Assembly: GCA_023415055.1 (NCBI GenBank)
Contig: JAEZLZ010000041.1
Location: forward strand, 1-36,490
DNA from: Bacillota bacterium
GTDB taxonomy: Bacteria; Bacillota; Clostridia; Lachnospirales; Lachnospiraceae
Direction: 5' to 3'
Length of the DNA: 36,490 nt
The translations under genes were made by a program, and so were the position numbers. Each line of letters begins with the position of its first letter. The first letter of the stretch is position 1. Of this stretch, positions 24,384 through 33,412 are shown piece after piece. The notes below the pieces were generated by a model. It searched no databases and was not told where the DNA came from. It was given only the letters and a program-made list of their open reading frames with translations.

Positions 24384-25985
24384 TTATTGTAAGGGTCGAT
24401 ATCTCTGTACGATTGCTTCAAAGACCTTGATGCCATCAATGGCTGCAGAGGTTATTCCACCAGCATAACCCGCACCTTCACCACAAGGATAAATTCCCTT
24501 GATCTCTGCTTCATAATATTCATCTCTAACAATTCTTACCGGTGAAGAGGTTCTGCTCTCAACTCCGGAAAGTACTGCTTCTTCATTAGCAAAACCCTTT
24601 ATCTTCCGGTCAAAGGCAAGAATTCCTTCCTTTAACGACTCCATAATCTCAGTCGGCAGGCACAGATTCAGATTAGTAAGCTGGTAAGCCCCTTTGATAT
24701 TCGGAGTAACATTCCCTATTGTAACACTCTCCCGGTCTCTTAACAAGTCACCGAACAGCTGTACCGGGACAAGACCTTTTCCTGACAGAAATGCTGCCTT
24801 TTCCAGCTTTCTCTGAAAAGCGATGCCGCTTAAGGGATCTCCTGAGCCAAAATCCTCCGGTTGTACCGTAACGACAATAGCACTGTTGGCATTCTCCTCA
24901 TCGCGGTTATAATTACTCATTCCGTTTACAGCAATTGCTCCTGCTTCCGAAGACGCATTGACCACAAAACCTCCCGGACACATACAGAAGGAATATACAC
25001 CTCGCTCCTTGCTTGTCTGATGAGTAAGTTTATAGTCTGCGGCAGGAAGATGAATATAATCCTTGCCGTATTGTGACATACTGATGATATTTTGCTTATG
25101 TTCTATTCGAAGACCAACGGCAAAGGCTTTTGCCGTCATCTTAAGGCCTCTGCGAAAGAACATCTCAAAGGTATCTCTCGCACTGTGACCGATAGCCGGT
25201 ATCAAAAGCTCGCAAGGAACACTTTCCTTATGATTAATCTCAATAGCAATGATTCTTCCGTCTTCAATCTTAAGGTCTGTTAAGGCAGTCCCAAAGCGAA
25301 CCTCACCCCCGAGACGGACAATCTCTTTTCTCATATGTTCGACTACATTTCTAAGCTGATCTGTCCCGATATGCGGCTTGTTCAGATATAGGATATCCGA
25401 CGGTGCTCCGAATTGCACAAAGGTTTCCATCACGAGTCGATAACGATTGTTCGCATCCTTGACCATGGTATTTAATTTTCCGTCGGAGAAGGTACCGGCA
25501 CCGCCTTCCCCAAATTGCACATTGCATTCCGGATTCAGTTCATTTGTCTGCCAGAAATGCTCGACTTCTTCCACCCTTTTTCGGATCTCATAGCCGCGCT
25601 CGAGCACCAGAGGCTGATAACCATGCTTCGCTAAAAGATAAGCTGCAAATAATCCGGCTGGTCCCGCTCCCACGATAATCGGGCGATGGTTAAGCTTCCC
25701 CTCACCACAGGATGGCGTTACATAACATTCTGTCTTAACGATGGATACATTATTGTTGTGAGATCGACGTACGATCTCTTCTTCTTTTTCCTGAGGCTTC
25801 AATGCAATTGTTGTATCAATAGAATAGATATATTTTATTTCATCCTTCCTGGCATCAATGGACTTTTTACAGATCGTATAATCCTTAATTCTATTCGGAG
25901 GAAGCTTTAAAGCCTTTGCAGCAGCTGATAGCAGCTCCTCGCTTGTATGCCGGATTGGAAGCTTTAATTGTGATATTCTGATCAT
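24384..25985 (-). CDS. FAD-dependent oxidoreductase, COG2509 family
   Basis: 533 residues. A small N-terminal domain (about 1-100, beginning MIRISQLKLPIRHTSEELL and containing LPPNRIKDYTICKKSIDARK) precedes an FAD-binding Rossmann motif, IIVGAGPAGLFAAYLLAKHG, at about 104-123. Other marks of the family are VQFGEGGAGTFSDGKLNT, AIGHSARDTFEM, GVYSFCMCPGGFVVNASSE and a late YPCGEGAGYAGGITSAAIDG that closes the flavin site. The substrate is not known for this family. The ATG at 25985 has AAAGGTG about seven bases upstream. It follows the BaiN-like flavoprotein, with a long inverted repeat in between. Confidence 0.88.
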   Translation of the reverse strand: MIRISQLKLPIRHTSEELLSAAAKALKLPPNRIKDYTICKKSIDARKDEIKYIYSIDTTIALKPQEKEEEIVRRSHNNNVSIVKTECYVTPSCGEGKLNHRPIIVGAGPAGLFAAYLLAKHGYQPLVLERGYEIRKRVEEVEHFWQTNELNPECNVQFGEGGAGTFSDGKLNTMVKDANNRYRLVMETFVQFGAPSDILYLNKPHIGTDQLRNVVEHMRKEIVRLGGEVRFGTALTDLKIEDGRIIAIEINHKESVPCELLIPAIGHSARDTFEMFFRRGLKMTAKAFAVGLRIEHKQNIISMSQYGKDYIHLPAADYKLTHQTSKERGVYSFCMCPGGFVVNASSEAGAIAVNGMSNYNRDEENANSAIVVTVQPEDFGSGDPLSGIAFQRKLEKAAFLSGKGLVPVQLFGDLLRDRESVTIGNVTPNIKGAYQLTNLNLCLPTEIMESLKEGILAFDRKIKGFANEEAVLSGVESRTSSPVRIVRDEYYEAEIKGIYPCGEGAGYAGGITSAAIDGIKVFEAIVQRYRPLQ

Positions 25986-26007
25986 AAGTACACCTTTACT
26001 TTTTAGC

Positions 26008-26124
26008 TTAAAGTTTCATCAGCACCTTCGGTACTTTCCTGATACAATGTATTACTACTATAATCAAGCCTGCATCACAATACATTGTATCAGGAAGAGT
26101 ACACAGCACCTTATGACACTTTAA
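26008..26124. repeat. Intergenic inverted repeat (117 bases)
   Basis: Core arms are perfect over 18 bases (26036-26053 with 26079-26096, TTCCTGATACAATGTATT) around a 25-base loop. Outer arms TTAAAGTTTCAT (26008-26019) and ATGACACTTTAA (26113-26124) match at 11 of 12. Between outer and inner arms, CAGCACCTT occurs in the same orientation on both sides (26020-26028 and 26104-26112) rather than inverted. No T run follows, so it does not look like a simple terminator. Confidence 0.85.
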
Positions 26125-26135
26125 ACCTTAATATT

Positions 26136-27377
26136 TTACAAATTGTTATTTCCCGCTGCATTTCCTGCCTGATACCCTGTGCTCCAAGCCCATTGCAGAT
26201 TGTAGCCTCCACAGGTGCCATCTACATCCAGAAGCTCACCGCTCATGTAAAGCTTCTTTACCAGCTTTGATTCCATCGAAAATGCATCAATTTCCTTTGT
26301 GCTCACACCTCCGCAGCAAACCTGCGCCTGATCAAAGGAGTTGGTTCCGTTAATATTCATTCTTAGCTGCTTTATCTGCTTTACCAAATTGATGATATCC
26401 TTTTCTGATACTTTCCTGGCACTAAGATACGGATCAAGTTTTGCTTCCTTAATCAGCACATAATTAAGCTTATGATTAAGGAGGCCGACCATACACTCTT
26501 CCAATGTTCGGTCCGGATTATGCCGCAGTCGTCTTTGAAGCACCTCGGTTAACTGTGACTGCGTCTTCTCCTTCATGAAGTCAAGTTCGATCCGACAGCT
26601 CTTTCCAAGGTCCAATGCTTTTGCGATAAACCGACTGATTTGAAGGATGGGAATTCCGGAAATGCCGTAATCCGTGAAAATAATCTCCCCCTCCTCTGAA
26701 GAAAGCAATCTTTGATTGTCGAATGCATTTACACTGGCTGCGGTTCTAACTCCTGACACCGTTTTACAATATTTATCCGGAGATTTCAACTGAACCAATG
26801 CGGGCAATGGTTTAATCACGGAATGTCCGAGACTTGCTGCAAGCTTATAGCCGCTTCCGTCAGAACCAAGCGATGGGGAAGCACATCCCCCGGCAGCCAG
26901 GATCAGTTGCCGTCCATGATAGGTGATATGCTTCTTATCTTCTGCGTGTTCGGTTATTATCGTAAAAAATGGCTTCTTAATCTCACGGACCGTTTCTGAA
27001 TAATGATACGTGACCCCTAGGCGCGCTCCTTCCATCAAAAGGACCTGAACTACGCTGGCTGCTTGCTCCGAATTAGGATAATAATAACCCTCGCGTTCCT
27101 TTGGATAGATACCTAGATCTTCAAATAACTCGAGGGTTTGATTTACGTCAAAACAAGACAGCACCTTCATCGCAAATGCGCTGTCATCTGAATGATAACA
27201 ATCCGAGGTTTGGATCCTATTAGTGTAATTACACTTTCCGTTCCCCGTTGCTAATATTTTCTTTCCGGCTTTTTCCTTACGTTCTATCACAAGCACCGAA
27301 CTTCCTTTTCTTGCAGCAGCAATTGCTGCTACTAAGCCGGAAGCTCCGGCGCCAACGATGATTACGTCATATTCCAC
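26136..27377 (-). CDS. HI0933-like flavoprotein (BaiN/YhiN family)
   Basis: 413 residues. The N-terminal FAD motif is DVIIVGAGASGLVAAIAAARKG, followed by ERKEKAGKKILATGNGKCNYTN, the diagnostic HI0933 family stretch. LAAGGCASPSLGSDGSGYKLAASLGH and the C-terminal MSGELLDVDGTCGGYNLQWAWSTGY are equally typical. Named relatives include BaiN, which acts in bile-acid dehydroxylation in Clostridium scindens, and aminoacetone-oxidase-annotated proteins; the real substrate of most members is unknown. The start is GTG at 27377, with AGGAGG eight bases upstream. Confidence 0.88.
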   Translation of the reverse strand: MEYDVIIVGAGASGLVAAIAAARKGSSVLVIERKEKAGKKILATGNGKCNYTNRIQTSDCYHSDDSAFAMKVLSCFDVNQTLELFEDLGIYPKEREGYYYPNSEQAASVVQVLLMEGARLGVTYHYSETVREIKKPFFTIITEHAEDKKHITYHGRQLILAAGGCASPSLGSDGSGYKLAASLGHSVIKPLPALVQLKSPDKYCKTVSGVRTAASVNAFDNQRLLSSEEGEIIFTDYGISGIPILQISRFIAKALDLGKSCRIELDFMKEKTQSQLTEVLQRRLRHNPDRTLEECMVGLLNHKLNYVLIKEAKLDPYLSARKVSEKDIINLVKQIKQLRMNINGTNSFDQAQVCCGGVSTKEIDAFSMESKLVKKLYMSGELLDVDGTCGGYNLQWAWSTGYQAGNAAGNNNL

Positions 27378-27530
27378 ACTGGTAGCCTCCTATAACTTAC
27401 AAATACATAATCATATCATATTTATGTTTGTTTCATTATATTTTAACCGAGGCGTTATTTCAAGTATTTCTTTTCCCGTGTTCCATGTACTTTCCATAAT
27501 GGAAGATACTTTTAAAAGTAAGAAAAGAAT

Positions 27531-28196
27531 TTAGCTTGAATAACTTTCCAATAAGGAGTATAGCTCCTCCAGACTATTCACATAGATTCCCTGGCTTAAG
27601 GCGATGCGTTCCTCTTCTGGTAAACCGGATGCAAGAATATGAGTGTAGCTGTAGACACTCTTTAGATCACTATTATATACAACAACATACCCATCCTTCA
27701 CAACGACATAGAAACGGAATGGGACAAAATCTTCATTATACGTCTTCTTGAGCTCAATTTCACCATCCGAGAAGCGCAATAATTCAAAGGACAGTAACCC
27801 TTTGTTATATTCGGATAACGGTAAATCACTCATGTAATCCGTCAAATATTCTTCAACCTGCTCACGAGTAAGTCCTACCAGATAGGCAGGCGGATTTAAT
27901 TCACTTGTCTCACTTTTCCCGGATTTCATATCATAGAGGTCCAATATATATTTAGTAGTAGGAAGGACGATTGCTTCTGTTTTCTCATTTGCTGCAACAC
28001 TATCCTGATTATTTTGAATTGCTTGCGGTGTCGGTTCCGCCATCTGTGTCAGTGCCAACAGCTGATCCTTACGTTCGATTGCTCTTTCGTTAAAATTATT
28101 TAATGCATGTAAATAACTCATGTAATAGCAGGTACTAAACATAGCGCTTAGTACTATAAAACTGCTGAGATAAATGAATGCCTTTTTCAGTTTCAT
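27531..28196 (-). CDS. BofC C-terminal domain-like membrane-anchored protein
   Basis: 221 residues. An N-terminal membrane helix or uncleaved signal lies at about 5-25, then a low-complexity linker (about 40-80). The C-terminal 110 residues (from LTREQVEEYLTDYM) include VPFRFYVVVKDGYVVVYNSD and VYSYTHILASGLPEEERIALSQGIYVNSLEELYSLLESY. This resembles the C-terminal domain of BofC, a forespore protein that delays sigma-K activation by restraining the SpoIVB protease; the resemblance is by eye. The role here is unknown. I chose the ATG at 28196, with AAAGGAG nine bases upstream; ATGs further up (28229, 28217) lie before that site. Transcription of baiN may continue from here: the gap is 150 bases. 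Confidence 0.65.
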   Translation of the reverse strand: MKLKKAFIYLSSFIVLSAMFSTCYYMSYLHALNNFNERAIERKDQLLALTQMAEPTPQAIQNNQDSVAANEKTEAIVLPTTKYILDLYDMKSGKSETSELNPPAYLVGLTREQVEEYLTDYMSDLPLSEYNKGLLSFELLRFSDGEIELKKTYNEDFVPFRFYVVVKDGYVVVYNSDLKSVYSYTHILASGLPEEERIALSQGIYVNSLEELYSLLESYSS

Positions 28197-28262
28197 ACGA
28201 TAACACTCCTTTGGCATTATTATCTCCATAATTTACTTATTTATACAATTATATCAAGTTAT

Positions 28263-28373
28263 GTGAATGGTAATAATTTCGAGGTCGAAACTCTGATGAC
28301 AGATGCAAAAAATTCTCGCTGGTATGCTTCAGGTCTTATGAGTGCTCAGCAGGCTAAAGCCTACAATCGATAG
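28263..28373 (+). other. Possible 36-codon open frame or gene remnant
   Basis: A plus-strand frame from GTG 28263 to TAG 28373 contains TLMTDAKNSRWYASGLMSA followed by QQAKAYNR. Its codon use and amino-acid mix look like real protein, unlike the surrounding AT-rich spacer. There is no ribosome site before the GTG, and it lies divergently opposite the start of the BofC-like gene. It could be the tail of a lost gene or a transported fragment. Just after it, AGAAAG-CA-CGC-TAC-GCG-AA-CTTTCT forms a small hairpin (about 28374-28396). Confidence 0.35.
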
Positions 28374-28410
28374 AAAGCACGCTACGCGAACTTTCTCTTG
28401 TCATAAATAA

Positions 28411-28445
28411 GAACCGGAATCATTTTTGTGAATGATATCCGGTTC
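28411..28445 (-). terminator. Terminator after the SpoVB-like gene
   Basis: GAACCGG (28411-28417) pairs with CCGGTTC (28439-28445), with further AATCATT/AATGAT pairing inside. It begins 14 bases past the stop at 28459. The minus-strand tail is CTTATTTATG, the plus-strand tail CCAAGTTTT. Confidence 0.7.
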
Positions 28446-28458
28446 CCAAGTTTTAATT

Positions 28459-30144
28459 TTATAATAGGTGAAGCTTCTTAAGAATTCTTATCATGGCTTG
28501 ACTCTTCGGTACAAAGCCTAACTCCTCTTCATTGATACCCTTCATAAAGATTACCAGGGAGAAATAAATTATTAAAGCTAGCAAGAAAGAGATAACGGTG
28601 GCAAGAAGCAAATTACTGGTCCAAAGCATCAGACCCTTATATACAAAAAATGTTATCACAGCCATCAAACCTGCACTCACCGCCGGTATCACAAAGGTCT
28701 TAATAACCTCCTGTTGATAATCCAAATACCTGGCAATTGCGATCCAATTTAAGATACTGACTACCATTGGGAAGGTAACATTACCGATTACCAGCGCATA
28801 AGTACTCAGCGGTGTAAAATAGAGCAATGCAAATACAATAATTACATGGATGCCCAGTGATATTGCCGAATGAATTACCGGAATACTCATTCTGTTAATT
28901 CCCTGGAGGATTGCTGTTGAGACTGTTGAATAAGCATAAAATACAATAGAGATCGAACCGAGCATCATTAAGTTAGCTGTCAACTGAAAGTTATCTCTAA
29001 AGATCAAGGTCATAAATGGAGAAGCAAGAACTGCCATTCCTGCAGCTGCAGGAATAGCAATTACCATATTAAACTTTACTGCAGCATGCACCTTATGCCG
29101 GATCGAATCAGTAAGATCTCTTGCCATATCGGACGAAACCGTCGTTACAATTGCTGCACCGATGGCAGTAGCAATCGCTACCGGTACATTGGTGAGTAAG
29201 CGATATTCGCCGCTATAGATACCGATTAAGGTATTACGGAACTTCTCTATGTAAAGCTGTCCCGCAGTTGCTCCCTCTCTTAGTAAAACCGGCAAATCAA
29301 AGGGAGCGATTACCTTTCCTTTCATGATATGACCAAACAGGGAGCTGTCAATCAGACCACTGATCTGATAGACAGTTTGACTTAAGATAATCGGAGCTAT
29401 CGTAAGTGCCAGCAGCTTAAAGAGCTCTGGGTACGTTTCCCGACGTACTGTATTATCGTGCCTCATTTGTTTATTCAGCACCGGTTTATAGATTGCAAAA
29501 ACGAATAAAAGAAACAACAATGCAATGCAGGCGCCGATAAAGGTACCTAGAGTACCACCCGCCGCACCGTAAGCCGACATATTAGGAGCCGCACTGTTAT
29601 TTTTGATCAGTAACCAGGAGGCTGCGACACTTACGATGGCATTCACGATTTGTTCCAGCACCTGGGATACTGCGGTTGGAATCATCGTATTCTTTCCCTG
29701 ATAGAAGCCTCGAAGCACTCCCATGACTGAGAATACCAAGATCGTAGGAGCCAGAATCTGTAACGGTAAGGTGGTATCAGGACTGTCAAAGAGTGATTTT
29801 GCTAAGAATCCGGCACCAAAGAAAACCAACAGGGTAGCGATCAATCCGACAATTACCGCAAACATCATTGCACTTAAAAAGATACGATAGGAATTGCGAT
29901 GTTCCTTCTTGATTCTTCTTACCGCAACCAGCTTCGATACTGCTAACGGTATACTGTAGGAGGAAAGGATTAAAGCAATGTTATATACCTCGAAAGCATT
30001 TGAGTATAGACCCATACCCTCTTTTCCGATGATTCGTACCATCGGGATGCGGTATAGCAGACCAATGATCCGCACAAGTATAGAGGCAACCGCTAATATG
30101 CTTCCCTGTACTAAAAAATGATTTTTTTTGCTTTGTGATGACAT
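28459..30144 (-). CDS. SpoVB-like polysaccharide/lipid flippase (MOP superfamily)
   Basis: 561 residues with about 14 hydrophobic membrane segments. The opening GSILAVASILVRIIGLLYRIPM...GKEGMGLYSNAFEVYNIAL is the SpoVB/YtgP pattern of the polysaccharide transport (MOP/MATE-like) family. LRGFYQGKNTMIPTAVSQVLEQIVNAIVS and ILQGINRMSIPVIHSAISL support this. Relatives flip lipid-linked precursors: SpoVB is needed for spore cortex, and YtgP/MurJ for lipid II. Which of these applies here cannot be decided. The ATG at 30144 has AAAGGAG seven bases upstream. It follows the DUF3048 gene by 164 bases. Confidence 0.85.
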   Translation of the reverse strand: MSSQSKKNHFLVQGSILAVASILVRIIGLLYRIPMVRIIGKEGMGLYSNAFEVYNIALILSSYSIPLAVSKLVAVRRIKKEHRNSYRIFLSAMMFAVIVGLIATLLVFFGAGFLAKSLFDSPDTTLPLQILAPTILVFSVMGVLRGFYQGKNTMIPTAVSQVLEQIVNAIVSVAASWLLIKNNSAAPNMSAYGAAGGTLGTFIGACIALLFLLFVFAIYKPVLNKQMRHDNTVRRETYPELFKLLALTIAPIILSQTVYQISGLIDSSLFGHIMKGKVIAPFDLPVLLREGATAGQLYIEKFRNTLIGIYSGEYRLLTNVPVAIATAIGAAIVTTVSSDMARDLTDSIRHKVHAAVKFNMVIAIPAAAGMAVLASPFMTLIFRDNFQLTANLMMLGSISIVFYAYSTVSTAILQGINRMSIPVIHSAISLGIHVIIVFALLYFTPLSTYALVIGNVTFPMVVSILNWIAIARYLDYQQEVIKTFVIPAVSAGLMAVITFFVYKGLMLWTSNLLLATVISFLLALIIYFSLVIFMKGINEEELGFVPKSQAMIRILKKLHLL

Positions 30145-30308
30145 ATCGCTTCTCCTTTTTCCTAATGTATGTATGCCGAATTAAATTAGGAATCTTTCTT
30201 TTGTCTTATTAACTTCATTCGTCTATAAAATAACCCAAAATAAATAAGTAATATATGGATTCTTTTTTCGTTAATCCAAGAATTTTGCTTCTTTGTAATA
30301 TTCAATTT

Positions 30309-31418
30309 CTATTTGATCACAACATCTTCTTCGCGATCTCTCGGAAACAGGGTTATGTAGGTTTTTCCCGGATTAATAGTAAGCTCCTCTCCTGCTTCAT
30401 TATAATAACGCATAAAACGCTTTGCTTCGTTCTTCTTCCAGGTGATCTTGATCATCTTTCCATTCGTGATATAGTATCCTGCGCCACTGGCATTCTCCAG
30501 ATCCATGGTTTGATAATCGTTATGATCAATATCCCATTCTTTTACGAATTGAACAATAATATTTTTAAACCGAAGCTGTTCACCGTTGTTTGAATCCTTA
30601 TGAGCTCCGCCAAACTGATAACGATAATACAGCTTATCCGTTGCATTATATTCAAAATAAGGAGTGGTATAAGCCGAGAAATGAAGCGAGAGCTTATTCA
30701 CTGCACTGCTTGAGTTGAGATCCGTATCCTCTTCATAGAAGCTATAATGAGGCTCATAGCCCTCTGCATGCTTCGTCTCATAGCCCTTCTTCTCGATTCC
30801 TTTCAAAATACCCTTTAAGGAAGCAAATGCATTGTGAGGCGCCTTCATAGACTTATCACGGTAGAACACCGTAGTTCCGATACCAGTCTCGCCGTCCAGG
30901 TTATCAATACCCAGGGCTTTGATCTTCGCGGTTGCATACTTTGTCTTTCCATAATGGATATAGATTGCATCATATTCATCCGCGATACTTACAAAATAAT
31001 GCCTTGAGCTTCGCGTTGAGCCAATACGGTCACCGTTGTAATTTTCACCTATTCCTAAAAGTCTGGTGATTCCGCCTTCTACGATGCACTCGTATACGAT
31101 ATCCGCCTGGCTGATTCCCCATTGATTGGATACTGTCTTAAAATTACTGAATTGAAACGCATAGGGTCGTTTGGTTCCTACTTCCATTGGTACCCATAAT
31201 CCGCTCAAATCACTTCTCATCATGCCCTCGTGGTTCTCCGGGGAAGCTGTAGGAGATACACTTTCTGGAGTCGGCGATGGGCTGGAGACCGGTTCATTCT
31301 CTTCATACTGATCCTGGTAATCTTTAATTACACTTCCGTTATAGCCATTATCCTTCTTGCATCCGATTAAAAATATCATCGTCAGTATCATCAGTATATA
31401 ATAAGCTTTCTTTTTCAT
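30309..31418 (-). CDS. DUF3048 lipoprotein (YerB-like)
   Basis: 369 residues. The N-terminus MKKKAYYILMILTMIFLIGC is a lipoprotein signal with the lipid cysteine at position 20, so it should be anchored on the outer membrane face. A Ser/Pro/Thr/Glu-rich spacer follows (about 40-60). The DUF3048 domain then shows RPYAFQFSNFKTVSNQWGISQADIVYECIVEGGITR, RIGSTRSSRHYFVSIADEYDA and the later KAPHNAFASL. The function of the family, including Bacillus YerB, is not established. I chose the ATG at 31418 because the frame also opens at a GTG overlapping the ybeY stop (TAGTG, 31454), but that would put twelve mostly acidic residues before the signal peptide. It is probably coupled to ybeY by short distance. 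Confidence 0.85.
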   Translation of the reverse strand: MKKKAYYILMILTMIFLIGCKKDNGYNGSVIKDYQDQYEENEPVSSPSPTPESVSPTASPENHEGMMRSDLSGLWVPMEVGTKRPYAFQFSNFKTVSNQWGISQADIVYECIVEGGITRLLGIGENYNGDRIGSTRSSRHYFVSIADEYDAIYIHYGKTKYATAKIKALGIDNLDGETGIGTTVFYRDKSMKAPHNAFASLKGILKGIEKKGYETKHAEGYEPHYSFYEEDTDLNSSSAVNKLSLHFSAYTTPYFEYNATDKLYYRYQFGGAHKDSNNGEQLRFKNIIVQFVKEWDIDHNDYQTMDLENASGAGYYITNGKMIKITWKKNEAKRFMRYYNEAGEELTINPGKTYITLFPRDREEDVVIK

Positions 31419-31453
31419 GTATTCTTCATACCTTTCATCAAGTTTTCCTACCA

Positions 31454-31951
31454 CTATCTAAGAATCTGAAGCTTGTCCAACACTTCCTTCTGCTTGTCCT
31501 CCATCACTTTTCGTTCCTCTTCCTCCATATGGTCATAACCGAACAGATGGAACATACTGTGAGCAGTTAAAAACGCTAGTTCTCGCATCAGGGAATGTCC
31601 GTATTCCGTGCTTTGAGCTTCCGCTTTGTCGATCGATATTACAATATCACCAAGCAGCAGCTCGCCGCTCTCCGGATGAAAATATTCCGAGATATGTTCC
31701 TCCAGGTTGGAAAAATCACCTGGGGTATCATAATCAATCACCGGAAAGGATAACACATCGGTCGGTGCATCAATACCGCGATACTCCTGGTTGATCTGCC
31801 GGATTGACTCATTGTCAGTTAAAAGAATACTGACCTCTGCTTCATAGGGGCATTCTTCCTGGTCAAGACATGCTTCCACAACTTTCTTTTCCATCTCTTC
31901 ATAATCAAAATCAAATTGCCTGGTTACTTCATAATCAAAATTAATCGTCAT
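31454..31951 (-). CDS. ybeY: Endoribonuclease YbeY (16S rRNA maturation)
   Basis: 165 residues. The zinc motif H-x3-H-x5-H is seen in AHSMFHLFGYDH (about 129-140). The family core DAPTDVLSFPVIDYD (NxxYRGIDAPTDVLSFP) and LLGDIVISIDKAEAQ come earlier. YbeY is needed for 16S rRNA 3'-end processing and ribosome quality control. The ATG at 31951 has AGGAAG nine bases upstream. It lies 39 bases downstream of the PgpH-like gene, in the order phoH-pgpH-ybeY conserved through Firmicutes. It ends with TAG, showing that TAG is a normal stop in this genome. Confidence 0.95.
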   Translation of the reverse strand: MTINFDYEVTRQFDFDYEEMEKKVVEACLDQEECPYEAEVSILLTDNESIRQINQEYRGIDAPTDVLSFPVIDYDTPGDFSNLEEHISEYFHPESGELLLGDIVISIDKAEAQSTEYGHSLMRELAFLTAHSMFHLFGYDHMEEEERKVMEDKQKEVLDKLQILR

Positions 31952-31990
31952 CGGTAATCACTTCCTATTCTGGCGCTGCAGGTTCGCCGC

Positions 31991-33412
31991 TTAATTGAAT
32001 TCCTTCTGATAGAACTCCTTTAGAAGCTTAAAATCCTTCAAAGATAGCTTTGCATTATCGAAGGTCCCCTTTTCCATTCGCATCTGAAAAATGTTATCTA
32101 TGATCTTATTGGTCGTGAATTTATGCTCGCCCGTCTTCTCTAAGTATTCGATCGTAGAAACCACACTATCGGATAGCATTACGATCACAGCTTCTACCGA
32201 ATTTGGTTTATCCTGCTTGATGTTATGCTCCTTTATGATTGACTTTAATTCCTTGGGAAAGGCATAATCTTCGGCAATGATTAATCCTTCTTCAATATAA
32301 TTTTTGCCGTTCATCTTACCGATCTCGTGATATAGACCACCTGCCTTCGCTAATTGCTCCTGCGCACCGATCACCGTCGCTGCCCTTTCTGATAAATCCG
32401 CAATTCGAAGAGCATGTTGATATAAGGTCTCGGAATATTGCTTTAATTTAAGTAATAGATCGTTTGTCGGAGAGCAAAGTACATCATAGCTGGAGCTCGT
32501 TCCGATCACTCGATCCAATGTCGAATTTTCCTCCATTTCTATAGACGAGGCAACCTCCTCTTCGGTTTCCTCTCCGGCAAATGTTATACTTTGCATATTA
32601 AGAACAGACTCCTGCTCTAAAGTATTAGCCAATAATACAGACTTAGCCTGCTCTGCAACAGTCTCAGTAATTACTTTTGCTTCCGACCCAGAAGCATTAC
32701 TCTTGCCGACAGCAAGCTCATACCCAAGACTGAGCAAAAATGCAGTTACAAGAACCACCAGGATACTGAATAGGGAAAAAAGATAATTGTAATTTGCGTT
32801 CGTCTCAAAGATAAAGTTATTAATGACAAAGGAGATAGTAACATTAGTTGACAGCACAATAATAATAGCATAAATCACGGTTGAGGCAGTTCGAAGAGCA
32901 CTTGATAGCAGATTCATAATAAGACCGATAATCAGAATATGTATGATAATCTCCGCCCGTGGGTTAAAACTGATTCCCATAATGAAGGTTAAACTAAAAT
33001 GAAACAACAGTCCAAGCTTATTATCAATCACCATTGCAACAAACAGTCCACCAAGCATCCACAAACTATATAAAGAAGGTTCCGGAACCAATAATAGTAA
33101 GCCGATCGAACCAAGATAACTCAAGGTAATGACTGTCTTTGCAAGTTTCTTTTCAAGTAAGATATCCGGATTCAAACGGATATAAAACGTAGCCACCATA
33201 GTTAAAATCATTGTTATCACGGCTACCTTCGCGACCTCTACCCCCGGTGTTTTATTCAAAATCCCGGGAATAATTGCAGCTAGCATGGAAAGGATGGGTA
33301 ATAAGGTAATAAGGATAGAATTTTGCCCTTTTCTATCCTTAGCTACTTTTTCGTTTGTAGTATTTATATTGGCTTTCCTTACTGTGTCGATACTTTTCTT
33401 ACCTGTTCTCAT
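31991..33412 (-). CDS. PgpH-like membrane HD protein, truncated and with altered HD motif
   Basis: 473 residues. A basic N-terminal tail (about 1-30) is followed by some seven membrane segments (about 32-230), an acidic linker, and an HD-like domain from about 320. It occupies the yqfF/pgpH locus between phoH and ybeY, where Bacillus and Listeria encode a c-di-AMP phosphodiesterase of about 700 residues. The extracytoplasmic 7TMR-HDED domain is missing here. The HD signature reads GLYHEIGK (H362-E363) in place of HD, the distal HH pair reads EHN, and one further metal His is not found, though H333 and a late LSDSV Asp remain. Hydrolysis of c-di-AMP is doubtful. The ATG at 33412 has AGGGGA seven bases upstream and overlaps the end of phoH by 14 bases. 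Confidence 0.75.
   Translation of the reverse strand: MRTGKKSIDTVRKANINTTNEKVAKDRKGQNSILITLLPILSMLAAIIPGILNKTPGVEVAKVAVITMILTMVATFYIRLNPDILLEKKLAKTVITLSYLGSIGLLLLVPEPSLYSLWMLGGLFVAMVIDNKLGLLFHFSLTFIMGISFNPRAEIIIHILIIGLIMNLLSSALRTASTVIYAIIIVLSTNVTISFVINNFIFETNANYNYLFSLFSILVVLVTAFLLSLGYELAVGKSNASGSEAKVITETVAEQAKSVLLANTLEQESVLNMQSITFAGEETEEEVASSIEMEENSTLDRVIGTSSSYDVLCSPTNDLLLKLKQYSETLYQHALRIADLSERAATVIGAQEQLAKAGGLYHEIGKMNGKNYIEEGLIIAEDYAFPKELKSIIKEHNIKQDKPNSVEAVIVMLSDSVVSTIEYLEKTGEHKFTTNKIIDNIFQMRMEKGTFDNAKLSLKDFKLLKEFYQKEFN

Noticed and set aside
30255..30593. 112-codon plus-strand open frame
   Set aside because: It lies mostly opposite the end of the DUF3048 gene, whose frame has clear family features.
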